Shown: positions 14,058 through 21,060 of the stretch, one piece after another | How positions within the stretch are numbered: position 1 is the stretch's first letter | Layout of the letters: each line of letters starts with the position of its first letter | Source: IGN2 sp964639955 | GTDB lineage: Bacteria; Bacteroidota; Ignavibacteria; Ignavibacteriales; Ignavibacteriaceae | Assembly (NCBI GenBank): GCA_964639955.1 | Contig: CAZXGJ010000041.1 | Location: 1 to 34,110 of the forward strand | Reading direction: 5' to 3' | Length of the DNA: 34,110 nt | The notes under the pieces: generated by a model | What the model saw: only the letters and a program-made list of their open reading frames with translations | What the model was told of the DNA's origin: nothing | The model's database searches: none | Translations under genes and position numbers: made by a program

Positions 14058-16745
14058 ATGAAAAAATATTTTTTACTGTTAAGTTTTTTATTACTCATCT
14101 ACACTAACCATTATTCACAGAATTACAAAGAGGTTAAGATATATCTTAACGATGTTTCAGATATTCAGACACTACTAACAGCAGGGATGGAATTTGATCA
14201 CCTCGTTTATGAAAAGGATAACTCATTTACAACTTTTATAAGCGATAATGATTTTGAAATCCTTCAATCAGCAGGATTTAATTACGATATATTGATTGAC
14301 GATTGGTACAGCTACTATACAAATCTGCCTGCTCTTACTGAGTTTGAACAACAGCAATTCATCACTCAAAGCAGGGATAATTTTAACGTAAGCGGGTTTG
14401 GATTCGGCTCTATGGGTGGGTTTTACACTCTTGCAGAAATTAATGCTGAACTGGACAGCATGTTTATGCTCTTCCCGAACTTAATTACACAAAAATATAT
14501 TACCGGTTACTCAACTGAAAACCGCCCGATATATGCAGTTAAGATTTCTGATAACCCAAACGTTAACGAAGGTGAGCCGCAGGTTCATATGAATGCACTT
14601 ATACATGCAAGAGAACCGCAGGGTATGATGACGATTATGTATTATATGTACTACCTGCTGGAAAATTACGGTACCGATCCCGAAGTAACTTATCTTGTAA
14701 ACAACAGGGAAATATATTTCATCCCCTGCATCAACCCGGATGGCTATGAATATAACAGGCAGACAAATCCCGGAGGCGGCGGTATGTGGAGAAAGAACCG
14801 GAGAAATAACGGCGGCAGCTACGGGGTTGACCTTAACAGAAACTTTGGTTATATGTGGGGCTATAACAATACCGGTTCAAGCGGAACTCCAAGCTCTGAC
14901 ACTTACAGAGGACCCTCCGCTTTTTCAGAGCCGGAGACGCAGGCAATAAGAGATTTTTGCAACACAAAAAGTTTTAAGACTGCATTAAATTATCATACAT
15001 ACAGCAACCTTCTCTTATACCCTTGGGGATATATCGCATCTCCTACTCCGGATAATGCGCTGTTTGTTGAATACTCGACAGATATGGTTGCTTACAACGG
15101 TTATGAAAACGGTCAGCCGCCTGTTATTCTTTACGAAGTTAACGGAGCAGCAGACGACTGGATGTACGGCGAACAAACAACAAAGCCGAAAATTTTAAGT
15201 ATGACTCCCGAAGTCGGCTCCACCGGCTTCTGGCCTTCGCAAAGTGAAATCTTCCCTCTTGCACAGGAAAATTTGCTGCCTAACCTGTATTACACCTGGG
15301 TTGCAGGCGAATTTGTTAAAATGATTAATCCAAATTTTTCCGTGCAATATTTTAATCCGGGAGATTATGTTGAATTAAGCATACCTTCGCTGATGAACAA
15401 AGGATTATCCAATGCATCAAATATTTCACTTTCCCTTTCAGCCGATCACCCGGAGATAATTATTAACAACGGAAACATAACCATAGGTGATATCCCATCG
15501 AGAACTACCGTTAATAACAATCAGAAACTTTCCTTCACAATCAGTAATGCAATGCCGGTTGATGTTGAAGTAAATATGATGGTAACCGTGTTAACCAACG
15601 GAACTGCAATGTTTGTTGATACAATGAGTTTCATAACAGGCACGCCAATAATAATATTTGCCGATACAACAAATAATCCACTGGAATTATGGAATATCAC
15701 TGCTACCCCATCAAATCCTAAATGGGAATCGACAACAACAAGTTACCACTCGGCACCAAATTCCTATACAGACAGCAAAAACGGAAACTATGTAAGCAGT
15801 GCAACTGTAACAATGACGCTGAAGGATCCTCTTAATCTGAGCGGCTATCAGCATCCGAAGCTTGGTTTCTGGACCAGGTATTCTATTGAAGATGACTGGG
15901 ATTACGGTCAGGTTGAGATTTCAACAAACAATGGTGTTAACTGGCTTCCGCTTGCAGGTAATTATACTGAAAGCGGAATTGGAAGTTTTCAGCCCAACGG
16001 TGAACCGTTATACGACGGTACTCAAAGCAACTGGGTTCAGGAAGAAATGGATCTTTCAGGAAATACCTCTGCTCAAAATAAATTCAGGTTCGAACTTAAG
16101 ACTGACGGTTCAGTTACAGAAGACGGCTGGTATGTTGATGACATAGTAGTTTTTGTTTATGGTCTGGTTCCGGTAGAGCTTTCTTCGTTTTCAGCAATTG
16201 CCGGCAAAGACCAGGTTACTCTTAACTGGCAAACATCTTCAGAAACAAATAATATGGGATTTGAAATCCAGAGAAAATTTCCATCAGATAAAACAGGCTG
16301 GGAAAAAATCGGCTTCGTTACAGGAGGAGGAAATTCCGCGGTACCGTTGAACTATACTTTTGTTGACCGCAGCCCTGCTGCCGGAACTTCTCTTTACAGG
16401 TTAAAGCAAATTGACTACGACGGTTCGTATAAAATATTCCAATCAGTAAGTGTTTTATTTGAAGGTGTTCTTGACTATTCCCTTGCACAGAATTATCCTA
16501 ATCCTTTCAATCCTTCTACAAAAATAAATTATTCAATTCCTGTTTCAGGTCATGTAAATCTTACAGTTTACAACCTGCTTGGTTCCGTTGTTAAAGTTCT
16601 GATTGATGAGTATCAGGAAGCCGGTAATTATTCAATTGAGTTTTCAACAGAAAAACTTGAGCATGAGATAGGTTCGGGAGTATATGTCTATACTCTGAAA
16701 TCGCAGGGATTTATTCAAACCCGCAAGATGGTCGTTTTAAAATAA
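14058..16745 (+). CDS. Secreted M14 zinc carboxypeptidase with T9SS sorting domain
   Basis: 895 residues from the ATG at 14058. An upstream in-frame TTG is less likely because GAGGAAG sits 4-10 bases before this ATG and the signal peptide (MKKYFLLLSFLLLIYTNHYS) begins here. After a ~95-residue propeptide-like region comes an M14 peptidase domain (~115-410). It has the zinc motif HAREPQ (His183, Glu186), the RNNGGSYGVDLNRNFGY stretch with the substrate Arg/Asn signature, His313 as third zinc ligand (NYHTYSN) and Glu385 (TPEVGS) as catalytic base. A CARDB/Ig-like stretch and a MAM/immune-inhibitor-A-like jelly roll (~540-705) follow, then an Ig-like 'VELSSFSAIAGKDQVTLNW' module and a type A sorting domain (QNYPNPFNPSTKINYSI). 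Expected to be released or surface-bound, trimming peptides for uptake. A possible -7 element, TAAATTTG, sits at 14020-14027. Confidence 0.92.
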   Translation: MKKYFLLLSFLLLIYTNHYSQNYKEVKIYLNDVSDIQTLLTAGMEFDHLVYEKDNSFTTFISDNDFEILQSAGFNYDILIDDWYSYYTNLPALTEFEQQQFITQSRDNFNVSGFGFGSMGGFYTLAEINAELDSMFMLFPNLITQKYITGYSTENRPIYAVKISDNPNVNEGEPQVHMNALIHAREPQGMMTIMYYMYYLLENYGTDPEVTYLVNNREIYFIPCINPDGYEYNRQTNPGGGGMWRKNRRNNGGSYGVDLNRNFGYMWGYNNTGSSGTPSSDTYRGPSAFSEPETQAIRDFCNTKSFKTALNYHTYSNLLLYPWGYIASPTPDNALFVEYSTDMVAYNGYENGQPPVILYEVNGAADDWMYGEQTTKPKILSMTPEVGSTGFWPSQSEIFPLAQENLLPNLYYTWVAGEFVKMINPNFSVQYFNPGDYVELSIPSLMNKGLSNASNISLSLSADHPEIIINNGNITIGDIPSRTTVNNNQKLSFTISNAMPVDVEVNMMVTVLTNGTAMFVDTMSFITGTPIIIFADTTNNPLELWNITATPSNPKWESTTTSYHSAPNSYTDSKNGNYVSSATVTMTLKDPLNLSGYQHPKLGFWTRYSIEDDWDYGQVEISTNNGVNWLPLAGNYTESGIGSFQPNGEPLYDGTQSNWVQEEMDLSGNTSAQNKFRFELKTDGSVTEDGWYVDDIVVFVYGLVPVELSSFSAIAGKDQVTLNWQTSSETNNMGFEIQRKFPSDKTGWEKIGFVTGGGNSAVPLNYTFVDRSPAAGTSLYRLKQIDYDGSYKIFQSVSVLFEGVLDYSLAQNYPNPFNPSTKINYSIPVSGHVNLTVYNLLGSVVKVLIDEYQEAGNYSIEFSTEKLEHEIGSGVYVYTLKSQGFIQTRKMVVLK

Positions 16746-16752
16746 AATATCA

Positions 16753-16772
16753 GGGCACAATAAATCGTGCCC
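16753..16772. terminator. Hairpin between convergent genes, likely bidirectional terminator
   Basis: GGGCAC (16753-16758), an eight-base loop and GTGCCC (16767-16772) lie in the 27-bp gap between the carboxypeptidase and the HAD gene. On the minus strand it is followed by TGATATTTTATTTT, so it serves the HAD gene best. The sequence resembles a widespread GTGCCC-type intergenic palindrome. Confidence 0.55.
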
Positions 16773-17426
16773 CTACATTAAAATTTTCTTTAATTCATTA
16801 AGGCCGGAAATCAGAAAATCCGGCTTTTCATTTTCAAGCTGAACCTTTGTTCTGTAACCAAAAAGAACTCCACAGGTCTTTGAACCGGCATTTTTACCGC
16901 ATTGAATATCAAGCTCAGTATCACCGATTATCATCGTCTCCTCCGGATGAACATTTAGCGCTTCGCATATTTTCAACAGGGGTTCTGCCGAGGGTTTGTG
17001 AGCAATACCATTCCTTCTTCCCATAACATAATTTATTTTGTCAGCCAGTTCAAAGTGATGAACAATTCTCTCCGCCTGATCCTGGGCTTTTGTGGTGAGA
17101 AGGGAAATCTTCAATCCATTATTTCTCAGAAAGCTAAACACTTCATTAACACCTGGATATAATACTGATGAATTGATAAAATTAAAGTAAAGTGATTTAT
17201 AAACCGAAATGAACTCTTCAAAATCTTCCACCCTGATTTTCAGCTTATCAAATATATCTTTAAAGTGCATTCCTATCATTTGTCTGAATTCTTTTTCAGG
17301 AATCCGGTTGTGAATATTCAGTTTGTTAAGCGAGGCAGCCGCAGCCTGGTAAATGGTTTTACCGGAATCCACAAGTGTTCCGTCAAGATCAAAACAAAGA
17401 TGACTGATGCCAATGGTTTTTAACAT
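16773..17426 (-). CDS. HAD-superfamily phosphatase, phosphoglycolate phosphatase-like
   Basis: 217 residues with all four HAD motifs: motif I DLDGTLVDSG (nucleophile Asp14, Asp16), motif II LLTTKAQ, motif III lysine in AHKPSAEP, and motif IV GDTELDIQCGKNAG. An alpha-helical cap with EKEFRQMIGMHFKDIF lies between motifs I and II. This layout is that of the Gph/PpaX-like subfamily, which removes phosphate from phosphoglycolate, pyrophosphate or related small molecules; the exact substrate cannot be read from sequence. Cytoplasmic, no signal peptide. It is transcribed towards the carboxypeptidase gene and ends 27 bp from it. Confidence 0.88.
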   Translation of the reverse strand: MLKTIGISHLCFDLDGTLVDSGKTIYQAAAASLNKLNIHNRIPEKEFRQMIGMHFKDIFDKLKIRVEDFEEFISVYKSLYFNFINSSVLYPGVNEVFSFLRNNGLKISLLTTKAQDQAERIVHHFELADKINYVMGRRNGIAHKPSAEPLLKICEALNVHPEETMIIGDTELDIQCGKNAGSKTCGVLFGYRTKVQLENEKPDFLISGLNELKKILM

Positions 17427-17786
17427 TGATGCTATTCAGGGTTTAATTTCCGCGTCAACTTCCTGAAACTCCGGCGCGCTAACACAGTGAAAAAAAATTT
17501 TAAACAACACTTGATTTATAATAATAAAAAAATGCATTTTAAAGTTGAAAGCTTATACATTTCGTACATAATAATTCATTATGATAAAACTATAAGGATT
17601 CAATCATATACAGGTAAGTGTTTAGGAAATTAATTTATCACAGACAAATAAGTAATTTTTTACATCCTTTTAATACATGCCAAATATTTATTAAGTTTTT
17701 ATGCAAACAAGCAATAATATTTGTGGTATGGTTTTTTATGGAATTAACTAACTTTTAATCAACAACCAATGAAAAAGGAGAACCAA
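17427..17786. other. 360-bp intergenic region, divergent promoters expected
   Basis: It lies between the divergent HAD gene (minus) and the small secreted protein gene (plus), so it must hold both promoters. It is very A+T rich, with homopolymer runs. I see no convincing promoter consensus, no RNA gene and no long repeat. The only clear signal is the AAAGGAG Shine-Dalgarno at 17774-17780. Confidence 0.4.
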
Positions 17787-18206
17787 ATGAAAAAAATTCA
17801 CATTACTCTGTCATTCATGATGTTCATTACTTTTTTTGCTATGAATACAGCAGTATTTGGCCAGGCTGAACCGGTAATGTACTTCTGTGAGAGGTACGGA
17901 GATAACGGTGAAGTTGGAGTTAGTGACAGGTTTACTACCGGTTATATTACTGTAATGGTTAAAGCCGATGACGCACTAAGGCTTGATGACGTAGCTATAC
18001 AGTATGACAAGTATAACTTCAAGAAGGGCAAATTTGAATACTATAAGAAATTTTATTTTAATGTCGAGAAGGATATGAGCTATATCTATTTTTCAAGGAA
18101 CGATGAGAGTGATATGGAATTTGAGGATCCAGGTTTTTATCGCGTATTCCTTCTTGATGAAGATGATAAAACCGTAACAAGCGCTTTAATCGAGATTATT
18201 CCATAA
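17787..18206 (+). CDS. Uncharacterised small secreted protein
   Basis: 139 residues from the ATG at 17787. An ATG six codons upstream is in frame, but AAAGGAG at 17774-17780 sits at the right distance for the second one, and the signal peptide (MKKIHITLSFMMFITFFAMN, cleaved near VFGQ) starts there. The mature protein (~113 residues) is acidic and rich in Tyr, Phe, Asp and Lys, with alternating strand-like segments: GYITVMVKADDAL, YYKKFYFNVEKDMSYIYFSR and GFYRVFLLDEDDKTVTSALIEI. This suggests a single beta-sandwich domain, and one Cys is present. I do not recognise the family. Location is probably periplasm or outside. It has its own long upstream region and a strong terminator, so it is monocistronic and may be well expressed. 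Confidence 0.75.
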   Translation: MKKIHITLSFMMFITFFAMNTAVFGQAEPVMYFCERYGDNGEVGVSDRFTTGYITVMVKADDALRLDDVAIQYDKYNFKKGKFEYYKKFYFNVEKDMSYIYFSRNDESDMEFEDPGFYRVFLLDEDDKTVTSALIEIIP

Positions 18207-18225
18207 AAATATTTTTATTTATTGA

Positions 18226-18255
18226 AAAGGGCGGCAATTGGCTGCCCTTTTTTAT
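18226..18255 (+). terminator. Rho-independent terminator
   Basis: AAAGGGCGGC (18226-18235), loop AATTG, GCTGCCCTTT (18241-18250): a 10-bp stem with one G-U pair, followed by TTTATTTTTATT. It lies 20 bases after the small secreted protein gene. Confidence 0.9.
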
Positions 18256-18369
18256 TTTTATTCAGTTCTTATTAGTACCACCGGATTGAAATCCACCCTC
18301 CTTAAGCTTATTTTTAAGTAGCTATTCAAAGAAAATAATCCAAACTAAAAAATTTTAAACGGAGTAATT

Positions 18370-19416
18370 ATGTTAAAAAAAATTCAGGAGTTACTTGGCA
18401 AAGAGGCTGAGGATCTCTTAAGCTACAAAGCTAAATTTCCCAAGGAGCAGTTAATTCTTCCCGGTCCTGATTTTGTTGACCGTGTTCATTTGCAATCCGA
18501 CCGCAGCCCGAATGTTTTAAGAAACCTCAACTGGATTTTACATACCGGAAGATTATCCGGAACAGGTTATGTTTCAATTCTTCCGGTTGACCAGGGAATT
18601 GAACATTCTGCAGGGGCATCATTTGCACCAAACCCGATTTACTTCGATCCTGAAAATATTGTTAAGCTTGCAGTTGAAGGAGGTTGCAATGCCTGCGCAT
18701 CAACACTTGGTGTGCTTGGAATGGTTTCCAGAAAATATGCTCATAAAATTCCGTTCATTTTAAAACTCAATCACAATGAGCTGTTAACTTATCCAAACAA
18801 GTTCGATCAAATAATGTTTGCAGGAGTTGAGCAGGCATTTGATATGGGTGCTGCTGCCGTTGGTGCTACAATTTATTTTGGCTCTGATGAAAGTGCACGA
18901 CAAATAATTGAAGTCAGTGAAGCATTCCAATATGCTCACGAGCTTGGAATGGCAACTGTTTTATGGTGCTACTTAAGAAATCCGGAATTCAAGAAAGATA
19001 AAGATTACCACGTATCTGCAGATTTAACCGGACAGGCAAACCATCTCGGCGTTACCATCGAAGCAGATATCATTAAACAAAAGCTTCCTGAAAACAACGG
19101 TGGATATAATGCTTTGAAATTCGGAAAGACTCATAAAAAAGTTTACTCGGATTTAACTTCTGATCATCCGATTGATTTAACACGTTACCAGGTAATTAAT
19201 AATTATATGGGAAGAGCGGGATTGATAAACAGCGGCGGTGCTTCCGGTGAAAATGATTTTGCCGAAGCCGCAAAGACTGCGATCATTAACAAACGTGCCG
19301 GCGGTATGGGATTGATTTCAGGAAGAAAAGCTTTCCAGCGTCCGATGGCAGACGGTGTGAAGCTGCTTAATCTTATCCAGGATGTTTATTTAGAAAAAGA
19401 GATAACTGTAGCATAA
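18370..19416 (+). CDS. fbaB: Class I fructose-bisphosphate aldolase, FbaB type
   Basis: 348 residues, matching E. coli FbaB closely along the whole length by recall. It shows LPGPDFVDRVHLQSDRSPNV, SILPVDQGIEHSAGASFAP, KLNHNELLTYPN, GATIYFGSDES, DYHVSADLTGQANHLG, LTSDHPIDLTRYQ and INKRAGGMGLISGRKAFQ. It cleaves fructose 1,6-bisphosphate to dihydroxyacetone phosphate and glyceraldehyde 3-phosphate through a lysine Schiff base, without metal. The lysines in ADIIKQKLPENN are the likely Schiff-base region by analogy with the E. coli enzyme. Cytoplasmic TIM barrel, serving glycolysis and gluconeogenesis. Start ATG with GGAG about 6 bases upstream. Monocistronic: preceded by a terminator and followed by a strong hairpin. 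Confidence 0.95.
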   Translation: MLKKIQELLGKEAEDLLSYKAKFPKEQLILPGPDFVDRVHLQSDRSPNVLRNLNWILHTGRLSGTGYVSILPVDQGIEHSAGASFAPNPIYFDPENIVKLAVEGGCNACASTLGVLGMVSRKYAHKIPFILKLNHNELLTYPNKFDQIMFAGVEQAFDMGAAAVGATIYFGSDESARQIIEVSEAFQYAHELGMATVLWCYLRNPEFKKDKDYHVSADLTGQANHLGVTIEADIIKQKLPENNGGYNALKFGKTHKKVYSDLTSDHPIDLTRYQVINNYMGRAGLINSGGASGENDFAEAAKTAIINKRAGGMGLISGRKAFQRPMADGVKLLNLIQDVYLEKEITVA

Positions 19417-19446
19417 AAGTTAAAAGTATAATATGAGCTAAAATGT

Positions 19447-19471
19447 GAGACTCACCTTTGAGGTGAGTCTC
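19447..19471. terminator. Hairpin between convergent fbaB and thioesterase genes
   Basis: GAGACTCACC (19447-19456), loop TTTGA and GGTGAGTCTC (19462-19471) make a perfect 10-bp stem in the middle of the 76-bp convergent gap. The T-tract is poor on both strands, but position and stem strength favour a shared terminator. Confidence 0.6.
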
Positions 19472-19492
19472 CCTTAAATGTTCGAGATATTT

Positions 19493-19963
19493 TCATTTCC
19501 TTACCATATCCCCCGGCATCTGAACTGCAACAACTTTTCCTCTAGCAGTAATTTCTCCGTTTGCTGACAATGTAATTTCAGAAATTACTTTTCTTCCTTT
19601 TATTTCAACAACTTTTCCTCGTATCTCAAGCTCAACGCCAAGCGGAGTTGGTTTTAAGTAATCAACCTGCAGGGAGGCAGTAACAAACCGGAAAGGAGGC
19701 AAAGTATCTATTTCTCTTCCTTCTGCTTTGTAAGCAGCTAATGCAGCGGTTCCGGTTCCGTGGCAGTCAATTAAAGAAGCAATCAATCCGCCGTAAACAT
19801 AACCTGGAATTGCTGTGTGATATTCCTTTGGAGTAAAACGTGTTACGGTTTCGTCTCCTTCCCAGAAAGTTTTTATCTGGTGTCCGTGCTCATTTAGCTT
19901 TCCGCATCCGTAGCAATGAGCCACATCATCAGGATAATAATCCTGCACTGCATTTGATTTCAT
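19493..19963 (-). CDS. Hotdog-fold thioesterase (PaaI/YbgC-like)
   Basis: 156 residues with the hotdog acyl-CoA thioesterase pattern. There is an N-terminal CYGCGKLNEHGHQIKTFW segment, found in the '4HBT with CxxC' subgroup. A central helix HTAIPGYVYGGLIASLIDCHGTGTA replaces the common 'G.vHGG..atl.D' motif. Strands LQVDYLKPTPLGVELEIRGKV then KGRKVISEITLSANGEITARGKVVAV follow. Expected to hydrolyse an acyl-CoA or similar thioester in the cytoplasm; the substrate is unknown. Start ATG with AAGGAATT about 5 bases upstream. It lies 93 bp downstream of the EamA transporter on the same strand, with two hairpins between, so co-transcription is uncertain. Confidence 0.85.
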   Translation of the reverse strand: MKSNAVQDYYPDDVAHCYGCGKLNEHGHQIKTFWEGDETVTRFTPKEYHTAIPGYVYGGLIASLIDCHGTGTAALAAYKAEGREIDTLPPFRFVTASLQVDYLKPTPLGVELEIRGKVVEIKGRKVISEITLSANGEITARGKVVAVQMPGDMVRK

Positions 19964-19983
19964 AATAATTCCTTTGTATTGTC

Positions 19984-20051
19984 ATGCTGAACTTGTTTCA
20001 GCATCTTTAGTATGACTCTCTAACCTTGAGATCCCGAAACGAGTTCGGGAT
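19984..20051. repeat. Pair of tandem hairpins (dispersed palindromic repeat)
   Basis: Two hairpins of the same design, each with 8-bp arms and a 5-base loop: ATGCTGAA-CTTGT-TTCAGCAT (19984-20004) and ATCCCGAA-ACGAG-TTCGGGAT (20031-20051). They resemble the widely seen 'CTGAAACAAGTTCAG' type intergenic repeats and lie between the EamA and thioesterase genes. Confidence 0.65.
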
Positions 20052-20056
20052 GAAAA

Positions 20057-20935
20057 TTACTCCCTCAAAATTAAAATAGCACCAAGAAGAATAAACAAAA
20101 CGGCAATTGTTTTCTTTAATAGATTAGTGTCTTTAAATATCTTTCCGCCGATAACCGTTGCCCACAAAACAGAAGTCCTCTTAACTGCAAGTGTTAATGC
20201 CACTGAAGTAAGACTTATTGAAACAATCTGTGTATAGCGATATCCAATCGTAAGAATTGATATCAATACAATCCAGAGAATGTCGGTTTTATTTATTTGT
20301 GGAGAATGATTCTCAAGTTTTCCTTTAAATGCAAAGAAAATGATGAAGAACAACACAGCAAAATAAACATGTTGAAATGCAGTAAGTGAAATTGGAGTGA
20401 GATTCATTTTTGCTACAAGCAGTTTGTCCATCACTGAAGATGCAGTGAACAGCAGCAGTGCTGCAAGTATGTATTGATGATACTTAGATTTCAGAAAAAC
20501 GTTCAGCGGGAAAAGAATCTCTTTCAGATTTTTGCTTTCAAGTATATACGTTCCTGCAACTAATGAAATCAACCCCAGCACCTCATAAAATTTTAATTCT
20601 TCACCAAGAAACAGGAAAGCAAACACTGCAACAAATCCCGGAGTTAATGCAAGCAGAGGTAAAGCATTGCTGATTTGCAGATTCTTCAGTGCAGTCATCA
20701 CGCACAGAAATGCGGCAACGCCAATCAGGGATTTTATAAACAGAACAAAAAGGTTAGAAAAATTTATCGCGCTGTAATCAATAAAAAACAAGAACGGAAT
20801 TGACAAAGCCAGGTTTGCAATGGATAGATAGAATGAAAACTGAACAGGATTAAGATTGAACAGAACTTTCTTCTGAGTTATCGCAGCAAAAGCTGAAAGA
20901 AAAGAAGAAAGCAGTGCAATGAAAAACCAGGTCAT
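20057..20935 (-). CDS. EamA/DMT-superfamily transporter
   Basis: 292 residues, almost entirely hydrophobic, fitting the ten-helix, two-EamA-repeat architecture of drug/metabolite transporters. It opens with MTWFFIALLSSFLSAFAAITQKKVL, a typical EamA helix 1. The first repeat ends with the conserved LALTPGFVAVFAFLFLGEEL stretch, followed by LGLISLVAGTYIL. The second repeat has a matching but weaker form (SVALTLAVKRTSVLWATVIG, then GGKIFKD and TIAVLFILLGAILIL). Inner-membrane location; the exported or imported compound is unknown. Its start is 125 bp from the receptor stop, with a palindromic repeat between, so it is probably not part of the receptor operon, though read-through cannot be ruled out. 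Confidence 0.87.
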   Translation of the reverse strand: MTWFFIALLSSFLSAFAAITQKKVLFNLNPVQFSFYLSIANLALSIPFLFFIDYSAINFSNLFVLFIKSLIGVAAFLCVMTALKNLQISNALPLLALTPGFVAVFAFLFLGEELKFYEVLGLISLVAGTYILESKNLKEILFPLNVFLKSKYHQYILAALLLFTASSVMDKLLVAKMNLTPISLTAFQHVYFAVLFFIIFFAFKGKLENHSPQINKTDILWIVLISILTIGYRYTQIVSISLTSVALTLAVKRTSVLWATVIGGKIFKDTNLLKKTIAVLFILLGAILILRE

Positions 20936-20972
20936 CAGGAATAAATGCTTTTATTTTTAGGTCAATTACTTA

Positions 20973-21046
20973 GTCATTCTGAGGAACGAAGTGACGAAGA
21001 ATCTTCGGCGAAAGCGATTAAGATTCTTCGCTTCACTCAGAATGAC
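20973..21046. repeat. Dispersed palindromic repeat, GTCATTCTGAG type
   Basis: Begins GTCATTCTGAG (20973-20983) and ends with its complement CTCAGAATGAC (21036-21046). The inside is rich in GAAGAATC/GATTCTTC, so the whole folds on itself. A second copy lies at 29738-29805. It sits directly downstream of the receptor gene. Confidence 0.8.
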
Positions 21047-21060
21047 AATAAAAATAAACA

